Assembly (NCBI RefSeq): GCF_028736035.1
Contig: NZ_CP117866.1
Coordinates: 5,828,001-5,892,000, forward strand
Length of the DNA: 64,000 nucleotides
Direction of reading: 5' to 3'
Source of the DNA: Streptomyces sp. T12
Lineage (GTDB): Bacteria; Actinomycetota; Actinomycetes; Streptomycetales; Streptomycetaceae
A program made the position numbers and the translations under genes. Of the stretch, positions 1 to 8,188 are shown one piece after another. Each line of letters starts with the position of its first letter. The first letter of the stretch is position 1. The notes beneath the pieces are model-generated. The model worked only from the letters and a program-made list of their open reading frames with translations, was not told the origin of the DNA and did not search any database.

Positions 1-455
1 GCCGTGCCGGTCCAGTTGGCGAAGTCGACGCGCAGGGTGTGCTGGCCGGACGGGATCGTGACGTTGACCGTCTTGGACACCGTGGAGGAGACGTTCTTCC
101 ACAGGTCGATCTTGCGGATGCCGTCGAGGTAGACGCGGATGCCGTCCTGGGCCGAGGCCGCGAAGGAGAAGGGGCCGCCGGAGCCGAAGTCCCGCGTCAC
201 GGTCCAGCGGACGGAGAAGTTGTCCTTCGGCAGACCGGTGACGGGAGCCCCGCTCCAGCTCTGGTCGATGGCGCTGTCGCAGTCCGTTTTCTTCGCGGTG
301 CCGGAAAGGGTCGTATTCGCGAAGAACTGCCGCTTGAAGACGGGTGAGGCGCAGGTCACGGCGGCGGACGCGGGGACCGTCGCGAGCAGGGTGCCCGCGG
401 TGGCGAGCACGACCGTCGTGGCAGCAGCGGCGGTCGTACGTCTGGCTGGGTTCAT
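1..455 (-). CDS. secreted PA14-domain protein, partial (C-terminus outside window)
   Basis: An open frame of 151 codons starts with ATG at 455 and runs off the left edge without a stop. The first ~32 residues form a Sec signal peptide (Arg-Arg near the start, an Ala/Val/Leu core, an Ala-Ser-Ala cleavage region). The mature part contains FSVRWTVTRDF, FSFAASAQDGIRVYLDG and GQHTLRVDF, the usual strand pattern of a PA14 carbohydrate-binding beta-barrel. Proteins with this layout are exported, and the PA14 domain often precedes an enzymatic or adhesive module. That downstream part is not visible, so the full function cannot be named. It is divergent from the sugar-binding lipoprotein gene. Confidence 0.75.
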   Translation of the reverse strand, partial: MNPARRTTAAAATTVVLATAGTLLATVPASAAVTCASPVFKRQFFANTTLSGTAKKTDCDSAIDQSWSGAPVTGLPKDNFSVRWTVTRDFGSGGPFSFAASAQDGIRVYLDGIRKIDLWKNVSSTVSKTVNVTIPSGQHTLRVDFANWTGT

Positions 456-538
456 TCGATCCTCTGGTCGGGTGCGGAACAGCGGTCAGGGAGCTGTCCT
501 GATCACGACTCGCGAGGAATGGCGTTGGTTGTACGGAT

Positions 539-560
539 CTTGGTCGACTCTTCGACCAAG
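539..560. promoter_or_regulatory. 9-bp inverted repeat in divergent intergenic region
   Basis: CTTGGTCGA (539-547) and TCGACCAAG (552-560) are perfect inverted arms around a 4-nt loop. It lies in the 283-bp gap between the divergent PA14 and sugar-binding protein genes. No T-run follows, so an operator is more likely than a terminator. The regulator is unknown. Confidence 0.4.
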
Positions 561-738
561 GTTCGGTGGAGGGGGTGTAATGGCCGTTTGGAGGCGATCC
601 GTGATGTCTTCACATGCTCAGCGGAGCGTGGTGTTGCGCACTCGTTAAGTAGTTCCGCTTGACGCTGAGGGTCGTCGCCGCGTTGTCTTTTCAGACATCT
701 GGGCGCAATGGCGCGTCCGTGTCCCGAAGGCACCAGAA

Positions 739-1878
739 GTGAGCTCCTCTATGCGTCCCATGCGCCCCCTGCGCCGTACCGCCACAGCCGTGGCCGCCGC
801 GTCGACGATGACCCTTTCGCTGGCCGCGTGCGGGGCACTGGGCGTCACCGGGGACAGCAGTGAGGCGAGCCCGACCAAGGGCAACGACATCACCGTGGGG
901 CTGCTGCTGCCGGAGACGGCGAACACGCGCTACGACAAGTTCGACTACCCCATCATCAGGAGCAAGGTCCAGGAGCTCACGGACAAGCAGGGCCAGGTCG
1001 TCTACCTGAACGCCGACGCGGACGCGAAGAAGCAGGCGAGCCAGCTGCAGAAGATGATCGACGACCAGGTCGACGTGATCCTGCTGGACGCCGTCGACGC
1101 GCACGCCATCGCCGACGGCGTGCAGAAGGCCAAGGACGCCGGGATCCCGGTCATCGCCTACGACCGCCTGGCCGAGGGACCGATCGACGCCTACGTCTCC
1201 TTCGACAACGAACTGGTCGGTGAGGTGCAGGGCCGCACCCTGCTGGAGGCCATGGGCCCGGACGTCGACTCGTCCGACAAGATCGTGATGATGAACGGCT
1301 CGCCCACCGACCCGAACGCCAAGCAGTTCAAGGCGGGCGCCCTCTCCGAGCTCAACGGCTCGGTGGACGTCGCCAAGTCCTACGACACCAAGGACTGGAA
1401 GCCGGAGAACGCCCAGGCCAACATGGCCCAGGCGATCAAGTCCATCGGCGTGAACAACATCAAGGGCGTCTACTCCGCCAACGACGGCATGGCCGGCGGC
1501 GTCATCAAGGCCCTGAAGGCAGCGGGCGTGACCGAACTGCCGCCGATTACCGGGCAGGACGCCGAACTGGACGGCGTCCAGCGGATCGTGAGCGGCGAGC
1601 AGTACATGAGCGTGTACAAGTCGTACCCGCAGGAGGCGGAGAGCGCCGCGGAGATGGCCGTGGCCAAGGTCCAGGGCCACGACATCCAGTTCGACTCCCT
1701 CACCCAGGACCAGGTCGACAGCCCGACCGACCAGGACATCCGGGCGCTGCTGGTCCCCGTGGTCGCCCTGACCCAGGACAACATCGAGGAGACCGTCGTC
1801 GCCGACGGGATCTACCAGCTGTCCGAGATCTGCACCGCCAAGTACAAGGCGGACTGCACGTCCATCGGGCTGAAGTAA
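739..1878 (+). CDS. sugar ABC transporter substrate-binding lipoprotein (xylose/ribose type)
   Basis: 379-residue periplasmic-binding-protein-like lipoprotein. The N-terminus has an Arg-rich region, a hydrophobic core and a lipobox LAAC with the acylated Cys at residue 31. The body is a type-1 (Peripla_BP_4) fold; segments such as IDDQVDVILLDAVDAHAI and GIPVIAYDRL are typical of XylF/RbsB-like binders. The GTG at 739 is preferred to the ATG at 751 because GAAGG lies 8 nt upstream. The predicted role is extracytoplasmic capture of a pentose-type sugar for an ABC importer. No ATPase or permease gene flanks it on either side, so its partner must be elsewhere. The ligand is inferred from family resemblance only. 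Confidence 0.85.
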   Translation: MSSSMRPMRPLRRTATAVAAASTMTLSLAACGALGVTGDSSEASPTKGNDITVGLLLPETANTRYDKFDYPIIRSKVQELTDKQGQVVYLNADADAKKQASQLQKMIDDQVDVILLDAVDAHAIADGVQKAKDAGIPVIAYDRLAEGPIDAYVSFDNELVGEVQGRTLLEAMGPDVDSSDKIVMMNGSPTDPNAKQFKAGALSELNGSVDVAKSYDTKDWKPENAQANMAQAIKSIGVNNIKGVYSANDGMAGGVIKALKAAGVTELPPITGQDAELDGVQRIVSGEQYMSVYKSYPQEAESAAEMAVAKVQGHDIQFDSLTQDQVDSPTDQDIRALLVPVVALTQDNIEETVVADGIYQLSEICTAKYKADCTSIGLK

Positions 1879-1952
1879 GGCCCCTACGGGCGGGTCGGCG
1901 AGCAGAGCTCCTCGCTGGAGTTCATGGTCGCCCGCTGACAGGCACACGAAAC

Positions 1953-1993
1953 GGCCGGGAGGGGGCCGGCACTCCGCCGGCCCCCTCCCGGCC
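1953..1993. terminator. bidirectional terminator hairpin
   Basis: A perfect 18-bp stem (arms 1953-1970 and 1976-1993) with loop ACTCC lies between the convergent sugar-binding protein and transglutaminase genes. There is no strong U-tract, as is common in high-GC actinobacteria. Confidence 0.8.
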
Positions 1994-2014
1994 GCTGCCT
2001 CTGCACCGCTTCGT

Positions 2015-2869
2015 TCACGCCACCCGCGTGAACTCCACCGTCACCTCCGGCGGCCCGCCGGGCACGCCGCGGTAGATGCCCTTGTGCGGGGTGACGTCGT
2101 CGTAGTCGCGGCCGCGGCCGACGACGACGTGGGACTCGTCGGCCCGCGTCCGGTTGGTGGGGTCGTAGCCGCACCAGTCGCCCGCCCAGTACTCGATCCA
2201 GGCGTGGCTCTGCCCCGCGACCGGCCGGTGCAGCTCCGCCTCCCGCTCGGGGTGGAGATAGCCGGAGACGTAGCGGGCGGGCAGGCCCACTGAGCGCAGC
2301 AGCGCGATCGTGAGGTGGGTGATGTCCTGGCAGACGCCCGCGCCCTGCTCCCAGGCCTCGGCGGCGGACGTGTTCACGCTCGTGGTGCCGGGGAGGTACG
2401 ACACCCGGTCGGCGACCAGCGTAGACACCGCGAGCGCCGTCTCGTGCGGATCGAGACCGGCCGCCGCTTCCCGCGCCTTTTCGAGGAGCAGGTCGGGGAC
2501 GGTCGTACGGGAGGTCGGGCCGGCGAACTCCAGCAGACGGGAGGACGCCACCTCCTCCGCCAGCACCCGCCACGTGGGCGCCTCGGGGAGCGGGCCCGGG
2601 GGGTGGGTCTCCACCAGGCTGGAGGCCGTGATGGTGAGGTCGGCGTGCGGGTCCATCAGGTCGAAGCCGGTGACCTGGGTGCCCCAGTAGTCCCAGTACG
2701 CCCAGGTGGTGGCCGTCGGGCTGACGGTGACCCGGGCGTCCAGCGTGGTCTGGCCGGGCAGCGTCAGCGGGGTCATGCGGACCTCGTTGTGCGAGGACGC
2801 GGCCGGCTGGGCGTACGAGACGTGCGTGGTGTGCTTGATACGGAGACGGCGAGTTCCCTGGGCGGTCAT
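2015..2869 (-). CDS. transglutaminase-like (bacterial TG N-terminal family) protein
   Basis: 284 residues. The N-terminal ~80 residues form the beta-rich bacterial transglutaminase N-domain (RRLRIKHTTHVSYAQP, HNEVRMTP). The C-terminal half has the papain-like core with Cys180 in GAGVCQDITH, His222 in SHAWIEYW and Asp236 in YDPTN as the apparent triad. It is the last gene of a three-gene operon; its ATG lies one base after the alpha-E gene's stop codon. Transglutaminase / alpha-E / ATP-grasp sets are widespread and are thought to make or process a peptide or amide linkage, but the substrate is unknown. It may be a protease or amidase rather than a cross-linking enzyme. Confidence 0.88.
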   Translation of the reverse strand: MTAQGTRRLRIKHTTHVSYAQPAASSHNEVRMTPLTLPGQTTLDARVTVSPTATTWAYWDYWGTQVTGFDLMDPHADLTITASSLVETHPPGPLPEAPTWRVLAEEVASSRLLEFAGPTSRTTVPDLLLEKAREAAAGLDPHETALAVSTLVADRVSYLPGTTSVNTSAAEAWEQGAGVCQDITHLTIALLRSVGLPARYVSGYLHPEREAELHRPVAGQSHAWIEYWAGDWCGYDPTNRTRADESHVVVGRGRDYDDVTPHKGIYRGVPGGPPEVTVEFTRVA

Positions 2870-2870
2870 C

Positions 2871-3803
2871 TCACGCTCCTTCCTGGGCCCACTCGACGGG
2901 CCCCTGGTACGGGAAGAACCGGTCGGCCACCGCGTCCATCGAGGCCATGCAGGCCTGCCGCAAGTCCTCCAGCAGCAGGGGCAGTTGGTCTTCGAGCGTG
3001 TGTGTGTCCAGGTATTCGAGGCGGGTGCGCATCCGGCCGATCGGGCGCCGGGCCGGGTCCTGGCGGGGGCGGCCCAGCGCCGTGAGACACTCCTCCGCCG
3101 TGGTCAGCGCGTGCAGCGCCGAGCGCGGGAAGTCGCGGTCCAGCAGAAGGAATTCGGCCACCCGCGGCGTGTCCCCGAAGCCGCCGTACACGCGCGCGTA
3201 CGCCTCGTCCGCGCCGGACGCGCTCAGCAGGGTCGGCCAGTCGGGCGCGTGCGCGGCGTCCAGCACCCGCACCGACAGCAGCCGTACGGTCATGTCCACC
3301 CGCTCAAGGCTGCGGCCCAGCACGACGAAACGCCAGCTGTCGTCCCGGCTCATGGTGGAGTCGGCCAGCCCGAAGAACAGCGCCGCGCGCCTGCGCACCA
3401 GCTCCAGATACGCGTACGGGCCGGTCCGCCGGGCCGCGAGCCGCTGGTCGGCGAGGGCGTGCCAGGTGGAGTTGAGGCACTCCCACATCTCCGACGACAC
3501 CGCCTCGCGGGCGCTGCGCGCGTTCAGCCGGGCGGCGCCGAGGGCGCCCTCGATCGAGCCCGTCGAGCGGGCGTCGAAGGCCAGCTGGTCGAGGACCTGC
3601 TGCATGTCGACGGGCGCACCGCCGGCGTCCATGCCGAGGATCGCGTACAACGACCGGCAGGCCACGTCCTCGTCGCGCCAGGGGTCCTCCAGCATGCGGT
3701 GGAGATAGGCGTCGAGGATGCGGCCCGTGGCGTCGGCACGCTCGACATACCGTCCGGTCCACGTCAGGGCCTCGGCGATACGGGAGAGGATCACGTCGTT
3801 CAC
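2871..3803 (-). CDS. alpha-E domain-containing protein
   Basis: 310 residues, mostly helical, with the alpha-E opening LSRIAEALTWTGRYVERAD and the conserved stretch VVLGRSLERVDMTVRLLS. The GTG at 3803 is chosen because it overlaps the stop of the upstream ATP-grasp gene as GTGA, showing translational coupling. Alpha-E proteins have no proven catalytic role and almost always accompany a circularly permuted ATP-grasp protein and a transglutaminase-like protein, as here. It is probably a partner or scaffold in the same modification system. Confidence 0.9.
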   Translation of the reverse strand: MNDVILSRIAEALTWTGRYVERADATGRILDAYLHRMLEDPWRDEDVACRSLYAILGMDAGGAPVDMQQVLDQLAFDARSTGSIEGALGAARLNARSAREAVSSEMWECLNSTWHALADQRLAARRTGPYAYLELVRRRAALFFGLADSTMSRDDSWRFVVLGRSLERVDMTVRLLSVRVLDAAHAPDWPTLLSASGADEAYARVYGGFGDTPRVAEFLLLDRDFPRSALHALTTAEECLTALGRPRQDPARRPIGRMRTRLEYLDTHTLEDQLPLLLEDLRQACMASMDAVADRFFPYQGPVEWAQEGA

Positions 3804-5344
3804 TGCTGCTGCGTCCCTTCCTGTACGACGGTGGGGGTGCCGTCGGGTCCGAGCTGACGCGGCGCGACGGCGAGCGGATCGCCGGCGCTCAGCGGTACGG
3901 GCGACTCCGCCGGCCCCTCGGCCAGCACCCAGGTGTCCTTGGAGCCGCCGCCCTGGCTGGAGTTGACGATCAGGTTGCCCTCCTGGAGGGCGACTCGCGT
4001 GAGGCCGCCGGGCAGCACCCAGACATCGTTGCCGTCGTTGACGGCGAAGGGCCGCAGATCGATGTGGCGCGGTGCCATGCGCTCGCCCGCGAGGGTGGGG
4101 GAGGTGGACAGGGCGACGGGCCGCTGGGCGATGAAGCCGCGCGGGTCGGCGATGACGGCTTTGCGAGTGCGTTCGATCGTCTCGCGGTCTGCCTTGGGGC
4201 CGATGACGATGCCCTGGCCGCCTGCGCCGTCGACGGGCTTGATGACGAGCTGCTCGATCTGGTCGAGGACCGCGTCCAACTGCCCCGGCTCGTCGGGCCG
4301 GTAGGACTCGACGTTCGGGAGGATCGGCTCCTCGCCGAGGTAGTACCGGATGAGAGCGGGGACGTAGGTATAGAGGAGCTTGTCGTCGGCGATGCCGTTC
4401 CCCACCGCGTTCGCGAGTGTGACGGTGCCCGCCATGGCGGCGCCCATGATCCCCGGGCAGCCGATCACCGAGTCGGGCCGGAAGTGGAGGGGATCGAGGA
4501 AGTCGTCGTCGAGGCGCCGGTATACGACGTGGACGGGCACCTCGCCGCGCGTCGTCCGCATCCACACGCGGTTGTTGCGGCACACGAGGTCGTGCCCCTC
4601 GACGAGCTGCACGCCCATCAGCCGGGCGAGCAGGGCGTGTTCGAAGTAGGCGGCGTTGCTGGGGCCCGGGGTGAGGACGACGACGCGCGGATCGTCGGCC
4701 CCGTCGGGCGCGGCGGCGCGCAGTGCGGCAAGGAGCCGCTGGGCGTAACCGTCGACGGGCAGGACGTGCTGCTCGGCGAAGAGGGAGGGGAAGATCCGGG
4801 TCATCGCCCGCCGGTTCTCGATGACGTACGAAACCCCGCTGGGGACGCGCACATTGTCTTCCAGCACCCGGAAGTCCCCGGCCTCGTCGCGTACGAGGTC
4901 GATCCCGGCGACATGAATCCGAACCCCGCCCGGTGGCTCGACCCCATGGGCCGCTCTGTGGAAGTGCGGGGAGTTGAGCAGCAGCCGCCAGGGCACGACG
5001 CCGTCCTCGAAGGCGCGGGCGGGCCCGTAGGCGTCGGCGAGGTAGGCCTCCAGCGCTCTGACCCGCTGACTCACCCCGCGTTGTATGAGATCCCACTCGA
5101 GCGCGTCGAGGATCCTGGGCACGAGATCCAGCGGCCAGGGCCGCTCCTCGCCCGCGAAGGCGTACGTCACGCCCCTGTCGGTGAACGCCCGGGCCATCTG
5201 GTCGGCCCGGAAGCGCAGTTCACTCGGCTCGATCGGCTGAAGTGCAGCCAGCACCGGCTCATAGGCGGTCCTGACCTCACCCGGCCGCTCAAACATCTCG
5301 TCCCACGCGTCGGCCAACGCGTACGCGTCAAATATGTCCGCCAT
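3800..5344 (-). CDS. circularly permuted ATP-grasp protein (DUF404/DUF407)
   Basis: 514 residues and first gene of the ATP-grasp / alpha-E / transglutaminase operon. Diagnostic segments are LEDNVRVPSGVSYVIENR (~161-178), VVVLTPGPSNAAYFEH (~221-236) and the nucleotide loop KPVDGAGGQGIVIGP (~369-383). This family is predicted to form amide bonds between a carboxylate and an amine using ATP, like a peptide ligase. The physiological substrate is not known. It ends in a 4-nt overlap with the alpha-E start. The upstream gap of ~160 bp to the toxin gene should hold the operon promoter, but I see no clear boxes. Confidence 0.9.
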   Translation of the reverse strand: MADIFDAYALADAWDEMFERPGEVRTAYEPVLAALQPIEPSELRFRADQMARAFTDRGVTYAFAGEERPWPLDLVPRILDALEWDLIQRGVSQRVRALEAYLADAYGPARAFEDGVVPWRLLLNSPHFHRAAHGVEPPGGVRIHVAGIDLVRDEAGDFRVLEDNVRVPSGVSYVIENRRAMTRIFPSLFAEQHVLPVDGYAQRLLAALRAAAPDGADDPRVVVLTPGPSNAAYFEHALLARLMGVQLVEGHDLVCRNNRVWMRTTRGEVPVHVVYRRLDDDFLDPLHFRPDSVIGCPGIMGAAMAGTVTLANAVGNGIADDKLLYTYVPALIRYYLGEEPILPNVESYRPDEPGQLDAVLDQIEQLVIKPVDGAGGQGIVIGPKADRETIERTRKAVIADPRGFIAQRPVALSTSPTLAGERMAPRHIDLRPFAVNDGNDVWVLPGGLTRVALQEGNLIVNSSQGGGSKDTWVLAEGPAESPVPLSAGDPLAVAPRQLGPDGTPTVVQEGTQQQ

Positions 5345-5506
5345 GACCTGACGTTAAGTGGGGTGTGTAACACGGCGATCACCCTGGGATTTCCGGGATG
5401 TCGCGCGGTTGTGCACGTCCAGGGAAGCGGAGCGCCGCTGTCGGGCTTGATGTGAGGGCTGCCCCCGGTTCAACTCTCGCGGTGGGGAGCCCGTGCCCTG
5501 GTGTGT

Positions 5507-5761
5507 TCAGAGAGGTGTGCTGCCGACCATGAGGATTTTGATCGACACCGTGAAGCCGTCGATCTCGTACGTGGCCCGGTAGACACCGACGCGTAACCGC
5601 CGAAGGCTGGTGCCGCCGAGCTTGCTGCTCGCGGCGGGCTCCGGATCGTCGGCGAGCGCGTTGATCGCTTTGAGGAGTGGCTTCACGGCGTCCCCGTCAC
5701 GGGTCCTGAGCCGCTTGAGGCCGTCGGAAGCGGGCCTTTCCCAGATGATGGTGTGGCTCAA
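5507..5761 (-). CDS. type II toxin, RelE/ParE family
   Basis: 84 residues. The sequence has the RelE/ParE pattern: N-terminal helix ASDGLKRLRTRD, a middle NALADDPEPAASSKLGG, the strand pair LRRLRVGVYRATYEID and a C-terminal strand IKILMVG. Members act as mRNA interferases or gyrase poisons; which applies cannot be read from the sequence. Its ATG overlaps the stop of the upstream gene as ATGA, the usual antitoxin-then-toxin coupling. Confidence 0.82.
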   Translation of the reverse strand: MSHTIIWERPASDGLKRLRTRDGDAVKPLLKAINALADDPEPAASSKLGGTSLRRLRVGVYRATYEIDGFTVSIKILMVGSTPL

Positions 5762-6105
5762 GAGGCTTTCGCTCCGTTGACGAGGGCTTCGATCTCGGCC
5801 TGGGTGGACGTGGGGCCGCCCGTTGCTCGTGCGTACAGGGACACGGCCACGTCGGCGAAGTCGATCGCTTGCTCGCGTGCGTCCCCGTCCACCGCCGAGT
5901 CAGCGAGTGCCTGGATCCACCAGTGGTTGAGGAACGCGTCGAAGCCGCTGGAGTCGGCCAGGGCGCCCAGCTCCGTGTAGAAGTCGGCGCGATGGTCAAG
6001 GCGCAGGGCAGCCCCGATTCCGTCGACGGTCCGCTGGACGACCTCGCCCGTGAAGCCGATGGCGTCCCGAGCCTCGGCCACCGCTTCCCGCCACTCGATC
6101 GCCAT
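5758..6105 (-). CDS. putative antitoxin partner of the RelE-like toxin
   Basis: 115 residues from ATG 6105, preceded by AGGAGA at good spacing. Composition is acidic and helical (MAIEWREAVAEARDAIGF, STQAEIEALVNGAKAS). I do not recognise a Phd/YefM, RelB, HigA or MazE DNA-binding motif, and it is longer than most RelB-type antitoxins. Assignment rests on its position immediately upstream of, and ATGA-overlapping, a RelE-like toxin. The central GALADSSGFDAFLNHWWI segment is unusually aromatic for an antitoxin. Confidence 0.6.
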   Translation of the reverse strand: MAIEWREAVAEARDAIGFTGEVVQRTVDGIGAALRLDHRADFYTELGALADSSGFDAFLNHWWIQALADSAVDGDAREQAIDFADVAVSLYARATGGPTSTQAEIEALVNGAKAS

Positions 6106-6169
6106 GTGCGTCTCCTTTCGCCGTGCGGCCAAGGTACCGCTGCGGCACCTTCGCAGACGGCTGAGCAGA

Positions 6170-6616
6170 CTACGCATCCGCCGCTCCCCGAACGTCCAGC
6201 TCCGCCCAAACCGTCTTGCCCACGGTGAGCTTCTCCACGGACCAGCGGTCGGCGAGCGTGCGGACGATGAGCAGGCCCCGGCCGAACTGGTCATCGGTGG
6301 TGGAGGGGTGGGAGTACGGGAGCCGCTCGCCTCGCGGGTCGGTCACGGCGACGCGCAGGGCAGTGCCGGTGAGGGACGTCTCCACCCGGAACAGGCGGTC
6401 CCGCAGACACCCGTGCAGCAGGGCGTTCGTGCACAACTCGCTCGCCAGCAGGGCCGCGTCGCCGGCGGCGTGAGGGTGTCCCCAGTCCACGGCGAGTCGG
6501 GCGACGTGTCTGCGGGCGAGGGGGACGTTGAGGGGGAACGGGGTGTAGCTGACGGCGTCGTAACGGTCGTACGTCTTGAGGGCTTTGGCGTGGTGGGGAG
6601 GACAGGAATCGGTCAC
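6170..6616 (-). CDS. ATP-binding anti-sigma-factor-like protein (HATPase_c_2)
   Basis: 148 residues with a stand-alone GHKL ATPase fold. The N-box ELCTNALLHG (~60-69), the VTDPRGERLP region and the G2-box DQFGRGLLIVRTLADRW match RsbW/SpoIIAB-like proteins common in Streptomyces. The GTG at 6616 is chosen for its GGAGG 9 nt upstream. Such proteins bind sigma factors or DNA-binding partners; no sigma or anti-anti-sigma gene is adjacent. It is divergent from the Scr1-type regulator, a frequent Streptomyces arrangement. Confidence 0.85.
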   Translation of the reverse strand: MTDSCPPHHAKALKTYDRYDAVSYTPFPLNVPLARRHVARLAVDWGHPHAAGDAALLASELCTNALLHGCLRDRLFRVETSLTGTALRVAVTDPRGERLPYSHPSTTDDQFGRGLLIVRTLADRWSVEKLTVGKTVWAELDVRGAADA

Positions 6617-6780
6617 AGGAGCGCACCTCCTTGAGCGAGGCCGGAGTGCCCGGGGTGGACGCCAGGTGGGTGGGGGAGGTGGCTCTGCTGTACGGCCCTG
6701 GTTTGGGCAGCATGGTGCACTTCCGCCAGCTGGTGTCGCTGGGTGGGCGATTGAGTACCGAACGTAGCGTCCTGAGGTGA

Positions 6781-6817
6781 TGGCCAGCAACTGATTCGGC
6801 CAGAAAATATACTGGCC
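6781..6817. promoter_or_regulatory. GGCCAG/CTGGCC inverted repeats, probable operator
   Basis: GGCCAG (6798-6803) and CTGGCC (6812-6817) are inverted around AAAATATA, and another TGGCCAG lies at 6781-6787. The AT-rich centre sits between the divergent ATPase and XRE-type genes, where a promoter and autoregulatory operator would be expected. Confidence 0.45.
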
Positions 6818-6881
6818 CTAGAGTTGAGGTTGACTGCGTCCGGCCCTCAGACTGGGGCAGCTCATCGGGAGGGAGTGCGAC

Positions 6882-7763
6882 ATGGCAGGCAGAGACCCGA
6901 ACCGCGGGAAGACGGTCACAACGGTTCTGGGCCGCAGGCTGGGCGGAGAATTGCTGCGGATGCGGGAGTCGTGTTCCCTCCTTCAATCACATGCCGCTGA
7001 GGCGCTCACGGCGTCGACCGCGAAGGTGGCGAAGATCGAGCGCGGGCAGGTGCCGTTGCGTGACCCTGATATCAGGGCGCTATGTCATCTGTACGCCGAG
7101 ACCGATGAAGCCGTGATCGAGAAGTTGCTGGCTCTTGCGAAAGCCGACCGAGATCGACGCAAGGTCCAGGGATGGTGGCATCAGTACCCCCAGCTGAAGG
7201 CGCAGATGGAGTACGTCGCGCTGGAGGACATCGCCACGCAGCTCCGCACCTGGCAACTCTCCTTCGTCCCAGGCCTGCTGCAAACCGCCGACTACGCCCG
7301 CGCCCTCGCGGTGGGCAATGGAACCTGGGAAGATCCCGAGGCGATCGAGCCCTTCGTGGAGGCGAGGATTGCCCGTCAGGCGCGGTTGACCGGTGAGCGC
7401 CCGTTGTCGCTCGTGGCGGTGCTGCACGAGGGGGTGCTGCGCCAGCTGGTTGGTGGACGGGACGTCATGCGGGCCCAGTTGGACCACGTTCTCGAAGCGG
7501 CTCGGCTCTCCAACGTGTGCGTGCAGGTTGTTCCGTTCGGTGCGGGCGCCCATCCCGGGATGACCAGTGCTTTCACCGTGGTCTCTTTCGCCGAGCCAGG
7601 CGCCCTGGATCTCGTGCAGGCGGATACTCTCTCGACCAAGGTGTGGCTGGAGAGCGAGGCCGATGCCGCACGCCACAATGCGATCTTCGAGCGCATCACG
7701 CGGCTGGGGTTGGCGCAGCGCGACTCCCTCAACCTCATCGACAGCATCCGCAAGGAGATGTAG
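6882..7763 (+). CDS. XRE-family regulator with DUF5753 (Scr1-type antitoxin-like)
   Basis: 293 residues. Residues ~10-75 form an HTH_31/XRE domain (LGRRLGGELLRMRESCSL, AEALTASTAKVAKIERGQ). The remainder is DUF5753 with the typical QLSFVPGLLQTADYARAL, VEARIARQARL and QVVPFGAGAHPG segments. It is followed after 5 nt by a DUF397 gene. This pairing matches the actinomycete-specific Scr1/Scr2 toxin-antitoxin type described in S. coelicolor; many relatives are pleiotropic regulators. The ATG at 6882 follows a GGGAGG-type ribosome site. Confidence 0.9.
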   Translation: MAGRDPNRGKTVTTVLGRRLGGELLRMRESCSLLQSHAAEALTASTAKVAKIERGQVPLRDPDIRALCHLYAETDEAVIEKLLALAKADRDRRKVQGWWHQYPQLKAQMEYVALEDIATQLRTWQLSFVPGLLQTADYARALAVGNGTWEDPEAIEPFVEARIARQARLTGERPLSLVAVLHEGVLRQLVGGRDVMRAQLDHVLEAARLSNVCVQVVPFGAGAHPGMTSAFTVVSFAEPGALDLVQADTLSTKVWLESEADAARHNAIFERITRLGLAQRDSLNLIDSIRKEM

Positions 7764-7768
7764 GCCGA

Positions 7769-7954
7769 GTGTTCGAGTTCGACTTCCAGAAGTCCACGCA
7801 CAGCAGCGGCGACGCCCACGGCGAATGCGTCGAAGTCGCCTGCAACGTCCCCGGCACCGTCGCCGTCCGTGATTCCAAGGTCGTGGACGGTCCGATACTT
7901 CGGCTCACTGCGGTGACGTGGGTGGAGTTCGCCGCGTTCGTAGGAAGGCGTTAG
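7769..7954 (+). CDS. DUF397 small protein (Scr2-like)
   Basis: 61 residues from a GTG five nt after the regulator's stop. It has the DUF397 pattern: FDFQKSTHSSGDAHGECVEVAC, then VAVRDSK and a C-terminal WVEFAAFVGRR. It would be co-translated with the DUF5753 regulator as the partner (toxin-like) protein of an Scr-type pair. Confidence 0.85.
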   Translation: MFEFDFQKSTHSSGDAHGECVEVACNVPGTVAVRDSKVVDGPILRLTAVTWVEFAAFVGRR

Positions 7955-8188
7955 CCCGACGGCAAGCCCCACTCGCACCATCGACACGTGATGGCCGTAG
8001 GTCGCGCTTCGCGGGATGTGGGCGTGTCGTCAGGCTCACTACCCGATGCGCCCACGGCTTCGTCAATGCCGCCAACCAGCGCCCACGCACACGCTGCGTC
8101 ACACGGTGAGGCTGCAGATGCCTGGATTCCGCTCAAGATCGATGAGCCTTCGGTTCAAAGGGCCTTCTGCAGGCAAGCAGCCACTGCG

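Noticed and set aside
691..1947. Long minus-strand open frame over the sugar-binding protein gene
   Set aside because: Mirrors the high-GC codon structure of the plus-strand gene; lacks family similarity and a ribosome site.
7955..8188. Possible small genes between the DUF397 and VanZ-like genes
   Set aside because: Readable frames lack ribosome sites and recognisable composition; left as intergenic.
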